Shown: positions 1 to 7,510 of the stretch, piece by piece
Position numbering within the stretch: the stretch's first letter is position 1
Layout of the letters: every line of letters starts with the position of its first letter
Assembly (NCBI GenBank): GCA_018402525.1
Contig: JAGYIR010000017.1
Span: 62,001 to 126,000, forward strand
Direction of reading: 5' to 3'
DNA length: 64,000 nt
Source: Crocinitomicaceae bacterium
Lineage (GTDB): Bacteria; Bacteroidota; Bacteroidia; Flavobacteriales_D; Crocinitomicaceae
The notes under the pieces: model-generated
The model's input: the letters and a program-made list of their open reading frames with translations, nothing else
What the model was told of the DNA's origin: nothing
The model's database searches: none
Program-made: the position numbers and the translations under genes

Positions 1-672
1 ATTTTCTCCACGGTATAAAGCCCCAATATTATTTAATGTAGCTGCAAGTCCATTTCTATCACCAATCATTGTCCGCAATTCCACTGCAGTTTTATAATGC
101 CCCAATGCTTTCCTTAAATCGCCTTTTTCTCGATATATCCCAGCTAGATTATTATGGCATAACGCAATTCCAGAAGTATCACCCTCCTTAACAAGTTTCT
201 TTAAAGCCTTATCATAATATTCCTTTGCTTTGTCAAAATCCCCAGCTGATCTATATAAGACGCCTATATTGTTGAGAACCTTAGAAATGCTTTTTACGTC
301 GTTGAGTTGCTCCCAAAGCGCCAATGATTTTCGGTTGTAATGCAATGCTTCAGTCATTTTCCCTTGGACCGAATACGCGAAACCAATATTGTTGAATGCG
401 GTGGCAATAATTTCAGTTCTATCTCTGTTCTGCTTCTTGGTGTACTTCTTCTGAGGTTTATCAACCTCACTTTCAGCTAACTTACAATAAAAAATTACGC
501 TGTCCGGGTGTTTTGTCGAATGCAGTTCTGACATCTTCAGGTACAACCAGCCACGTCCAATAGGATCTTTTGACTTCTGTAATTCTCGATTTAATGAGTC
601 AACAATACCCTGACTACCATAACCAAATATGGGAAACGAAATTAGGACGGTTAACATGAAAATTAGCCTCAA
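1..672 (-). CDS. TPR-repeat secreted protein, C-terminus missing (runs off window edge)
   Basis: The minus-strand frame is open from about 672 to the window start, so the C-terminus lies outside. It encodes consecutive tetratricopeptide repeats with the usual pattern, for example FNNIGFAYSVQGKMTEALHY, LNNIGVLYRSAGDFDKAKEY and HNNLAGIYREKGDLRKALGH. TPR arrays of this kind are protein-interaction scaffolds, and in Bacteroidota they often precede a histidine kinase, a SpoIIE domain or a HTH domain. Which one follows here cannot be seen. Start: an ATG at 657 leaves a signal peptide with no basic residue. A TTG at 672 gives MRLIF before MLTVLISFPIFGYG, a normal Sec signal peptide, so I prefer the TTG. 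Recognition of the repeats is firm; the function is unknown. Confidence 0.75.
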   Translation of the reverse strand, partial: MRLIFMLTVLISFPIFGYGSQGIVDSLNRELQKSKDPIGRGWLYLKMSELHSTKHPDSVIFYCKLAESEVDKPQKKYTKKQNRDRTEIIATAFNNIGFAYSVQGKMTEALHYNRKSLALWEQLNDVKSISKVLNNIGVLYRSAGDFDKAKEYYDKALKKLVKEGDTSGIALCHNNLAGIYREKGDLRKALGHYKTAVELRTMIGDRNGLAATLNNIGALYRGEN

Positions 673-739
673 GAGGTACGTATTTATTAAAACAAAGGTA
701 AGTTATTGAAAATAAACGAGAAATATCAACTTACGTCTT

Positions 740-1681
740 TTACAGTTTATTTTTTTCTTGCCTTCTCAACCGTAAACTGGCGGAAGAAGTAATGTATACC
801 CCTGAGAAAATAATCAACATATACATCACTTTCTCTAAGGTAATCGTTGCAGAATAATCATCTGCTAGACCAATGTAACTAAACAAGAAAGTGAACAGAA
901 TAACCATCATCGGCTGGAAATAAATATAGCTACTAGAAACAGAAGCTGAAAGGTGTTTCAATGCAGTTACAGTCAGTAAATACGCTAGAAATGTCACTCC
1001 CACAATGACATAAATTATTTTCCACCAAACTTCCGCTGGAATTATCGAAAAGTCAGTAACCAACAAATCGCTTATTGTAGGTGGGAAAAGCAAAACATAC
1101 ATGGTTCCAAACGAGAACACATAGGTGATGACTGTTAGTGGCGAGTACCTTTTCATTAGTGGCTTTACGAGTACCAGGTAGATTCCATAACTCAAGGCAT
1201 TGATGAATAGAAATAGATCGCCGAGCACAGAATCGCCGGCTCCAGTACCCGCTGTTAATGTTAACAAAACGGCACCTATCGCACCAAGTATAATTCCAAC
1301 ACTCTTCAACATCGATAAGGGCTCCTTGAGGATAAAATATGCTAGAATTGCCACCATAATTGGATTAAGTGTCATTATGATTCCTGCATTTATCGATGAA
1401 GAAAGGTTGAGTCCATGAAAAAAGAAGAGTTGGTTGTTGGCGACACCAAAAACACCACAAATCGCACACAGAAACAGATCCTTCCTTGCAATTTTTTCTT
1501 TGACTCGAAACGATTTTACAATCCAGAACAAAGCCGTCGCACCAACAACCCTCATGGCGATAAAAACATTGGGAGAAAGGTAAATCGGCATTACACCTTT
1601 AGCAATGATGTGGTTGGCACCATAAAGCGCATTTACAGTAAAAAGTGCGAGATGTGATTTTACCAAAGTAGTTGCCTTCAC
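740..1681 (-). CDS. EamA/DMT-family transporter
   Basis: The 313-residue protein is almost entirely hydrophobic, with about ten membrane segments arranged as two EamA halves (roughly residues 12-142 and 155-300). The motif NPIMVAILAYFILKEPLSM near residue 105 is typical of the drug/metabolite transporter superfamily. These are inner-membrane exporters or exchangers of amino acids, nucleosides or other small metabolites, and the substrate cannot be told from sequence. The length is normal for a complete two-domain member. It lies 15 bp downstream of the secreted 486-residue gene on the same strand, so co-transcription is possible. The C-terminus is basic (RLRRQEKNK), consistent with a cytoplasmic tail. 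Confidence 0.88.
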   Translation of the reverse strand: MKATTLVKSHLALFTVNALYGANHIIAKGVMPIYLSPNVFIAMRVVGATALFWIVKSFRVKEKIARKDLFLCAICGVFGVANNQLFFFHGLNLSSSINAGIIMTLNPIMVAILAYFILKEPLSMLKSVGIILGAIGAVLLTLTAGTGAGDSVLGDLFLFINALSYGIYLVLVKPLMKRYSPLTVITYVFSFGTMYVLLFPPTISDLLVTDFSIIPAEVWWKIIYVIVGVTFLAYLLTVTALKHLSASVSSSYIYFQPMMVILFTFLFSYIGLADDYSATITLEKVMYMLIIFSGVYITSSASLRLRRQEKNKL

Positions 1682-1695
1682 TTCACTCTAAGATT

Positions 1696-3156
1696 TTAAT
1701 GATGCGCAATTTTTTCAAGAAAATATGCCTTTCTCTTGGTAGTCACCCTATTTTCTAAGCTATTTTCATTATGAACTGTATAGATATAAAACGTACCATG
1801 TGAAAGGTAAAACTCATCGTGCCAGAAATTCGTCACTTCGGAGGTTGACGTATCTTCCTCATACTGCGCGTCGATTTTCCCGTCCCTTGAAAGTAGTACC
1901 GTTCTCATTTTCCGACCATACGGATGACGCATAACGAAACCTTCTGGACTTTCCTCTACATTTACATGTAGTTGTTTAGCCGTGGGGCGTGACTCAATGC
2001 TCAACTCAAGTGGAACTTCCCAAAGTAAATTCCCTTCCCAATCGAAACTTAGCATTGCGGCTCCTTCATACCGGTAACCATTAAACCTATACGTTAACAT
2101 CGCTCCAGCCAAACCAAAAAACACGCCAGCAGCAGCACTTGAGGTATACTCGGCTCTATAAAACTCGCTCAAGATATAGTATCCCCTATCATTTACTATA
2201 GATGCATGGTTTGAAACTTCAATGTGCTCTAAAACTTTTCTCAATTTACGAGCTGATTCAGAATCATCGCGCACGTCCTTACCAAAAACTTGAAGTCCAG
2301 CGAATGGTGTTTCATTATAAAATGCAATATCAAATCCATCAAGCATTGTTGAATAAAGCCCAATAGGTGCTTCGACATTATTCAATGCGTAATTTCCAGT
2401 CACCAAGTATTTTTTTGAACCAACAACCTTTACTTTACCTGCATACAAATAATTACTACTGAGTGCACCGATATCGGTAATATGTTTAAATTCTCCTTTG
2501 ATAGAATAACTCGCCAACATTAAATGCCTTCCTTGCTGATCTGTTCCTTCAATCAAAAAAACCAATTCATCTAAATCTCTGTCACAACTCATGCTTCTGA
2601 TCGACACAGCATCTCTTTTGTAACGCGCAGCATTCACAAAAAATTCAGTGTCAGCTTTGGTTTCAAAATCAATTATTTTACATGTGTTATTCTTGGAAGA
2701 ATTATAGAAAATATACACCAGATCTTCGTTTATCAGCAATACTTTTCCTGCTCCCTCCTTAGGTTTAGATCCTTTTATCGTTGACGTACTGTTGGTTTCT
2801 ATATTCACTCTTGCTAGAAAGTATTCGTCCTTAAAATTTTCAAAATAGAAATACACGTGCTTCTCATTCTGAAACTTACTTCGCAAAATAAACCTCTTGG
2901 GAAGCTGAAGTTCCTGAGAGTTCAATAATCTCAGATCCGCTGAGTATTGATCGATTATCCACAAAAAATCTGAACCCTCGGGTTTTAATCCCTTCGAAAG
3001 TAATACAACTCCATTTTCACCCACTTCAACGACTTCTTCAATAGAAATTTCATCCAAGCGATCAATTTCAACTCTTTTAACAACTGAGCTTTGCGTGTTC
3101 CCCCAGGTAGTTAAGAAGATAATCACTGTGAGAGTTAGAAAAAGGTTAATTTTCAT
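1696..3156 (-). CDS. Secreted protein of unknown function
   Basis: The 486-residue product starts with a clear Sec signal peptide (MKINLFLTLTVIIFLTTWG, cleavage near NTQ). The rest is rich in short beta-strand-like stretches separated by turns (LWIIDQYSADLRLLN, VYFYFENFKDEYFLARVN, LVYIFYNSSKNNTCKIID), which suggests a beta-propeller-like or all-beta fold. I recognise no family. There is no T9SS sorting domain and no lipobox, so a periplasmic location is most likely. It follows the ArsC-like gene after an 11-bp gap and precedes the EamA transporter, all on the minus strand. Codon and base use are slightly more AT-rich than in the kynurenine genes upstream. It is clearly a real gene, but no function can be assigned. 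Confidence 0.7.
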   Translation of the reverse strand: MKINLFLTLTVIIFLTTWGNTQSSVVKRVEIDRLDEISIEEVVEVGENGVVLLSKGLKPEGSDFLWIIDQYSADLRLLNSQELQLPKRFILRSKFQNEKHVYFYFENFKDEYFLARVNIETNSTSTIKGSKPKEGAGKVLLINEDLVYIFYNSSKNNTCKIIDFETKADTEFFVNAARYKRDAVSIRSMSCDRDLDELVFLIEGTDQQGRHLMLASYSIKGEFKHITDIGALSSNYLYAGKVKVVGSKKYLVTGNYALNNVEAPIGLYSTMLDGFDIAFYNETPFAGLQVFGKDVRDDSESARKLRKVLEHIEVSNHASIVNDRGYYILSEFYRAEYTSSAAAGVFFGLAGAMLTYRFNGYRYEGAAMLSFDWEGNLLWEVPLELSIESRPTAKQLHVNVEESPEGFVMRHPYGRKMRTVLLSRDGKIDAQYEEDTSTSEVTNFWHDEFYLSHGTFYIYTVHNENSLENRVTTKRKAYFLEKIAHH

Positions 3157-3167
3157 GTATGAGGAAC

Positions 3168-3527
3168 CTATTTAGCAAACGATTTCACCGCTTGTTCAAC
3201 AACGTTTTTAGCATTTCCAATAAATACTTCATCACCGTTGATTATAAAAGGGCGTTTCAAAAAGGTATATTCTTGAAGCATGTATTTTTTGTAATCCGCT
3301 TCAGATAAATTCATTTCATTCAGTCCCATCGAACGATACTTCATTGCCTTTTTCGAAAATAATGCCTCATAAGATCCCACCTTTTCTTTTAAAAAATCCA
3401 AGGTTTTCTCATCAACGTTCTGCTCTTTGATGTTTTGCAAATCAACTCCATCAAGATTCAACTCTTTTAAAATTCGTTGGTTTGTGCTACAACTTGCTAA
3501 ATGATATATTTTTTTCATGGTCTTCAA
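3168..3527 (-). CDS. ArsC/Spx-family thioredoxin-fold protein
   Basis: The 119-residue protein has the layout of the arsenate reductase/Spx family. A thioredoxin-like first strand and turn carry a cysteine at residue 13 (LASCSTNQRILKEL), a central helical region follows, and the C-terminal strand is LKRPFIINGDEVFIG, where family members have a conserved RP(I/F). Classical ArsC uses one cysteine in a CX5R-like loop; here C13 is followed by STNQR, so the reactive arginine is kept. Homologues are thiol reductases, arsenate reductases or RNA-polymerase-binding Spx regulators. With no ars genes nearby I would not call it an arsenate reductase. A start at the internal Met4 (3518) is equally plausible. 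Confidence 0.75.
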   Translation of the reverse strand: MKTMKKIYHLASCSTNQRILKELNLDGVDLQNIKEQNVDEKTLDFLKEKVGSYEALFSKKAMKYRSMGLNEMNLSEADYKKYMLQEYTFLKRPFIINGDEVFIGNAKNVVEQAVKSFAK

Positions 3528-3536
3528 CTTATTGGT

Positions 3537-3776
3537 TTAGCGTCCTTGCTGTGTGTTCCTGTCCTGATCATTAATCTCCGCTGGTGGACATCCTTTCGCT
3601 TTCTTCTCAAACAAATAAATGAATTTGATGTGCGGATAAATTGGCCAGTATTGAGATGAAAACCACTGCAGGGCTGGGTTTCCAAAATAGGGGGCGTTAG
3701 GTGCTCCCTTTACCATTTCCTGCGAGCAGCGGACTAACGCCTTGATATCCCAAGATAGGTGTTCTAACGCCGGGAA
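3537..3776 (-). pseudogene. Out-of-frame C-terminal extension of the upstream outer-membrane-type gene
   Basis: The neighbouring gene ends at a stop at 3697 in its own frame. The frame shifted by one base stays open from just after a TGA at 3777-3779 down to a TAA at 3537-3539. It reads as natural protein: GAPNAPYFGNPALQWFSSQY, then WPIYPHIKFIYLFEKKAKGC. Joining the two frames by removing one base between about 3700 and 3777 gives a 306-residue protein, and the total span (922 nt) is exactly one base more than a multiple of three. This points to a single-base insertion in the genome or a sequencing error. The last part is rich in aromatic residues, as expected for terminal strands of a barrel. 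Confidence 0.6.
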
Positions 3777-4458
3777 TCAAATAGCTTCCTCGCTTCAACT
3801 TTATACCAAAACCGATACTATAGTGCAATTGAACCAGCAAAGGGTTGTACAAACTTCTTCGTCCTGGGAAGACTTCACCTGCGTAGGCTGCTTGTCCGTG
3901 TACAACTTTATAGTCCACATTCAACCCTAAGCCATTGTCAATAAAAAAGGTTTTACCCAGATTGATATTCTTATGTAGCGTAAACCTCCCATACACGTGT
4001 CCGTTGTAGAATTTACCACTGAATTCGTCCGTACCGATGACATTACCAGCAGGGTCGAGCCGATCGAAGTAAGTTGTTTCTGTTCCTCCCAAGTGCTTGT
4101 AACCAACGCCCCAATCGTAATAGCTAACCAAAACTGTTTTTAACCACAAGGATAACTTCGATCGCTTTTTTGGAAAGTGTGCCATGCCAATTTCTGCATA
4201 AAACCCAAATAATCCATTCGGATCATGTGTGTATCTTCCAGTTACACTATCCGCTGGACTAGCAAATGCCGTGTAATTGTTTTTGTCCAAACGGGTAATT
4301 GTATACGTTGGCCCCAACTGAAATTGAATTCCATAGTGATTCAAATTTCTAAAATCTCTTGTCCCAAACGCTTGTTTCCTCTTTGTTGGCGTCAAATCAC
4401 GCTGTGCAACAATTCCAAACGATATAATTAACCCAATCAACAATACAATTCCTCTCAT
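3697..4458 (-). CDS. Outer-membrane-type protein, probably frameshifted near its C-terminus
   Basis: The 253-residue ORF begins with a signal peptide (MRGIVLLIGLIISFGIVAQ). It continues with alternating hydrophobic/polar strands and Gly/aromatic turns (NHYGIQFQLGPTYTITRL, LFGFYAEIGMAHFPKK, LVSYYDWGVGYKHLGG, YNPLLVQLHYSIGFGIKL). This pattern suggests a small outer-membrane beta-barrel, but the family is not recognised. The ATG lies 1 bp from the kmo stop, so it belongs to the kynurenine transcription unit. The natural end of the protein appears to lie in the next frame, down to 3537, so the annotated C-terminus (LLAGNGKGST) is probably not the original one. Confidence 0.7.
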   Translation of the reverse strand: MRGIVLLIGLIISFGIVAQRDLTPTKRKQAFGTRDFRNLNHYGIQFQLGPTYTITRLDKNNYTAFASPADSVTGRYTHDPNGLFGFYAEIGMAHFPKKRSKLSLWLKTVLVSYYDWGVGYKHLGGTETTYFDRLDPAGNVIGTDEFSGKFYNGHVYGRFTLHKNINLGKTFFIDNGLGLNVDYKVVHGQAAYAGEVFPGRRSLYNPLLVQLHYSIGFGIKLKRGSYLIPGVRTPILGYQGVSPLLAGNGKGST

Positions 4459-4459
4459 G

Positions 4460-5806
4460 CTATATCTTTTCTAAAATTCGATTCATTACTTCTTCCGAGT
4501 CCCATTTGGACTCAATATCGGAAATATTCATGACTTCCTTCATAATTTTATCCTGTCGCATTCCATTTTTTAAAGCTTCGCTGTAACGAATCGTACTAAA
4601 CGTGACTTGAGAATATAACGGCATCCACTTGTCTGGGTACAGTTCTGCAAATTTTGCTTCAATCTTCTTCTGCAATAAAAATTTTGGGTCAGCCACAAAA
4701 TCCCGCATAACATGGTAATTGTGCAAGGACAAGTCTTGAAGTGCATCACCGTCTGGCTTTCTTAAAACGCTGTATTCTTCGAACACCTGCTCCCAGTTTT
4801 CACTGTGTTTTTGCATCAATTCCCACATGACAGAACAATCTTCAAAACCTCCATTCATTCCCTGTCCATAAAACGGTACAGTAGCGTGTGCGGCATCACC
4901 CATGAGAGCCACTTTTCCATCGTGCCAAGGGTAAGAACGCATAATTGCCAATGAAGATAATGGGTGATCTTCCCATGCATCTGCCACATTGGGCATCATG
5001 GTATAAAAATCAGGGAAAGTCGATTTGAAAAACGCATCCACTTCTTGCTTTGTGTTGACTTTATCAAACGAATTTTCTCCTCCTTCGTGTGGCATAAACA
5101 GGGTACACGTAAACGAACCGTCTTCATTTGCAAGCGCAATCAACATAAAACGACCTCTAGGCCAGATGTGCAGTGAATTTTTATCCATTGGGTAATCACC
5201 ATTCGGTAAAGCTGGTAAAAGCAATTCCCGGTAACCATCCTCAATAAAATGCTGACTATAATTGAATCGATCTAGTTTCTGTAAGGCATTGTAACGCACA
5301 GCAGAAAATGCTCCATCTGCTGCAAAAACTACATCGGCTTGCTTTTCAAATTCCTCGCCTGTTTTCTTATTCTTAAGTCGAACAATGCCAGCTTTTGTAT
5401 CTGCACCTGTGCATTCTACATTGTAATGAATCGTTGCATTTCCAACATTTTCGGCAATGTCCATCATTCTTGCATTCACACCACCTCTAGAAACGGAGTA
5501 AATGGCTTGACCTTCTTTCCCATACGGTTGATACGTCAAATTCCCTTCCATGTCGTGCATGGTTCTTCCGTACATCGGTATGGCAATTTTTCTGATTTCA
5601 TCTCCAACACCAACAGCGTCTAGTGCTTTCCAACCCCTTACCGAAAGCGCCAAGTTAATTGACTTCCCAGCAGAAATCTCGGCTTTTCGGATATCGTCTC
5701 GTCGCTCATAAATGGTGACTTTATATCCAGCTTTCGAAAGGTATACTGCCCAAAGCGAACCTACCAAACCAGCTCCTACAATTATTGCACTCTTTGATTC
5801 TGCCAT
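4460..5806 (-). CDS. kmo: Kynurenine 3-monooxygenase
   Basis: This FAD/NADPH aromatic hydroxylase converts L-kynurenine to 3-hydroxykynurenine. The N-terminus has the dinucleotide-binding motif IIVGAGLVGSLWAVYLSKAG followed by an acidic strand end (TIYERR). The second FAD motif GDAAHATVPFYGQGMNGGFE lies near residue 305, and KSINLALSVRG is a KMO-type signature. At 448 residues it matches bacterial and eukaryotic KMO, with a moderately hydrophobic C-terminal region. It is 27 bp downstream of a small membrane-protein gene and sits in the same minus-strand unit as kynureninase. The pair supports the tryptophan-to-3-hydroxyanthranilate route for de novo NAD synthesis or tryptophan breakdown. Tryptophan dioxygenase and 3-hydroxyanthranilate dioxygenase are not in the window. 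Confidence 0.95.
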   Translation of the reverse strand: MAESKSAIIVGAGLVGSLWAVYLSKAGYKVTIYERRDDIRKAEISAGKSINLALSVRGWKALDAVGVGDEIRKIAIPMYGRTMHDMEGNLTYQPYGKEGQAIYSVSRGGVNARMMDIAENVGNATIHYNVECTGADTKAGIVRLKNKKTGEEFEKQADVVFAADGAFSAVRYNALQKLDRFNYSQHFIEDGYRELLLPALPNGDYPMDKNSLHIWPRGRFMLIALANEDGSFTCTLFMPHEGGENSFDKVNTKQEVDAFFKSTFPDFYTMMPNVADAWEDHPLSSLAIMRSYPWHDGKVALMGDAAHATVPFYGQGMNGGFEDCSVMWELMQKHSENWEQVFEEYSVLRKPDGDALQDLSLHNYHVMRDFVADPKFLLQKKIEAKFAELYPDKWMPLYSQVTFSTIRYSEALKNGMRQDKIMKEVMNISDIESKWDSEEVMNRILEKI

Positions 5807-5833
5807 ATCTTATAATTTTAAGTAATTAAAATC

Positions 5834-6055
5834 TTATTTTCTTTTCCAGCCTTTTGAGTAGGACGTCTCAAAAAATGATTTTCTAGATCGTTCCGCCAGT
5901 TTTCGCTTGTGTAAAACCGCGCTAGCTCTCCAGAGCACAATTCCACCAATAATGACAGCTGTCGCCTGAAGTGCTAGACTTAAATACGACGACATTTCAC
6001 TGAGTCCACCTGAGTAATTTGCCTTAATGAGTGTTTGAATTGTTAACTCGTCCAT
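5834..6055 (-). CDS. Small single-span membrane protein in kynurenine operon
   Basis: The 73-residue protein has one strong hydrophobic segment (residues about 25-48, YLSLALQATAVIIGGIVLW) followed by a very basic tail (HKRKLAERSRKSFFETSYSK), which predicts a bitopic inner-membrane protein with its C-terminus inside. It sits 7 bp after the kynU stop and 27 bp before kmo, so it is almost certainly co-transcribed with both. No family is recognised. The position between two sequential pathway enzymes suggests a role with KMO, for example membrane anchoring; eukaryotic KMO is membrane-attached, and this soluble-looking bacterial KMO might need a partner. That is inference only. Confidence 0.72.
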   Translation of the reverse strand: MDELTIQTLIKANYSGGLSEMSSYLSLALQATAVIIGGIVLWRASAVLHKRKLAERSRKSFFETSYSKGWKRK

Positions 6056-6062
6056 TTTTCAA

Positions 6063-7340
6063 TTATTGTATTGCACTTTCGAGGTATTGTCCAAATCGGA
6101 AGCAATCCTCAAATGAGTTGTAAAGGGGCGCTGGTGCAATTCGAATCACGTTGGGTTCTCTCCAATCGGCAATCACTCCTTGTTCAAAAAGGGCGTCAAA
6201 TAACGCTTTTCCTTGTCCATGCGCCACAATTGACAACTGTGCTCCACGTTGGTTGATGTCTCTTGGTGTAATGATTTCCAATTTACATTTCTCGTTATTT
6301 CTCTCCGAAATCTCGTCAATAATGAATTCCAAATAAGCCGTCATCACATCTCGTTTCGCTCCGATGCGCTCCATTCCCGCTTCCTCAAAAATATCGAGTG
6401 AAGCCAAGTGCGCTGCCATTCCTAACACTGGTGCATTACTTAGCTGCCATCCTTCTGCACCACGCATTGGGTTGAATCCTGGCTTCATTTGAAAACGCGT
6501 TTCTTTATCATAACCCCACCAACCTGCAAAACGAGGGAGTTCAGGTTTGTACGCATGTCGCTCATGCACAAACATTCCAGAAACTCCGCCTGGTGATGAA
6601 TTCAAATATTTATAACCGCACCAAGCTGCGAAATCAACTCCCCATTCGTGCAATTCCAAGTTAATATTTCCAGCAGCGTGCGCAAGATCAAATCCAACTA
6701 CTGCTCCAACGGAGTGACCTACTTCGGTAATTTTTTTCATCTCGAACAACTGTCCCGTAAAATAGTTGACGCCGCCGATCATCACGAGCGCCAATTCGTC
6801 TCCAGTTTCTTCAATTTTCGACAAAATATCTTCTTCGCGAATTAAATTCTCTCCTTCTCTCGGTGCGACTTCGATCAAATGTACGTTTGGATCCAGTCCG
6901 TGAAACTTCACCTGAGATTCAAGCGCATATTGATCACTTGGAAATGCTTTTGCCTCGCATATAATCTTCGTGCGTTTTCCTTCAGGTCGATAAAAAGAGA
7001 CCATCAACAGATGTAAATTCGTCGTTAGCGAATGAGTGATAACTACCTCCTCCTTTTTCGCTCCGACAATTTTTGCCGCCTTTTCGCTTAAAAATTCATG
7101 GTACGAAAACCAGGGTTTGTCCGCTAAAAAATGTCCTTCTACTCCAAACTTTGCCCAAGCATCCAATTCTTCTTTGATGTACTTTTCTGTCGTCTTGGGT
7201 TGTAAGCCTAGCGAATTCCCCGTAAAATACACAACTTCTTTGGTGTGGAAGTTTGGAAAATGAAAACGATCTCTAAATGACTTTAACGGATCTTTTTCAT
7301 CCATTTCACGTGAAAATTCAAGCGTATTTTGATACTTCAT
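6063..7340 (-). CDS. kynU: Kynureninase
   Basis: This PLP-dependent hydrolase cleaves kynurenine or 3-hydroxykynurenine to (3-hydroxy)anthranilate and alanine. Recognisable family features include YFTGNSLGLQP near the N-terminus, GFDLAHAAGNINLELHEWGV with the PLP-contacting Asp/His, and AAWCGYKYLNSSPGGVSGMF, whose lysine forms the Schiff base. The C-terminal substrate domain carries GAQLSIV and DWREPNVIRIAPAPLYNSFE. At 425 residues it is full length. It is the first gene of the minus-strand unit that continues into the small membrane protein and kmo. A TATCTTTG promoter box lies 31 bp upstream of its ATG. Confidence 0.96.
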   Translation of the reverse strand: MKYQNTLEFSREMDEKDPLKSFRDRFHFPNFHTKEVVYFTGNSLGLQPKTTEKYIKEELDAWAKFGVEGHFLADKPWFSYHEFLSEKAAKIVGAKKEEVVITHSLTTNLHLLMVSFYRPEGKRTKIICEAKAFPSDQYALESQVKFHGLDPNVHLIEVAPREGENLIREEDILSKIEETGDELALVMIGGVNYFTGQLFEMKKITEVGHSVGAVVGFDLAHAAGNINLELHEWGVDFAAWCGYKYLNSSPGGVSGMFVHERHAYKPELPRFAGWWGYDKETRFQMKPGFNPMRGAEGWQLSNAPVLGMAAHLASLDIFEEAGMERIGAKRDVMTAYLEFIIDEISERNNEKCKLEIITPRDINQRGAQLSIVAHGQGKALFDALFEQGVIADWREPNVIRIAPAPLYNSFEDCFRFGQYLESAIQ

Positions 7341-7371
7341 TCGTCTGCTAATTTTGAGTAGAATTTGTTCT

Positions 7372-7379
7372 CAAAGATA
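7372..7379 (-). promoter_or_regulatory. TAnnTTTG -7 promoter box for kynU operon
   Basis: On the minus strand the box reads TATCTTTG, a perfect match to the Bacteroidota sigma-A -7 element TAnnTTTG, ending 31 nt before the kynU ATG. It would drive kynU, the small membrane gene, kmo and perhaps the genes beyond. A convincing -33 TTTG was not seen. No palindromic operator was recognised in the 170-bp gap to hemL. Confidence 0.55.
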
Positions 7380-7482
7380 AAGATATCATTTAAAAACCGA
7401 TCAGTTTGGACAGGAACTGGTATTCCTTTTGTGAAAATTCAATCATATTTCCAGAACGACTTTATAAAAAGTGATAGATTGC

Positions 7483-7490
7483 TAACTTTG
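7483..7490 (+). promoter_or_regulatory. TAnnTTTG -7 promoter box for hemL
   Basis: A perfect TAACTTTG lies 20 nt upstream of the hemL ATG at 7511. Together with the opposite-strand box at 7372-7379 it makes the 170-bp kynU-hemL gap a divergent promoter region. Confidence 0.6.
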
Positions 7491-7510
7491 CATCACTTAA
7501 AAATAATCCA

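Noticed and set aside
3168-3527. Arsenate reductase call
   Set aside because: The fold fits, but there are no ars genes nearby and only a single active-site cysteine can be judged, so only a family-level name is given.
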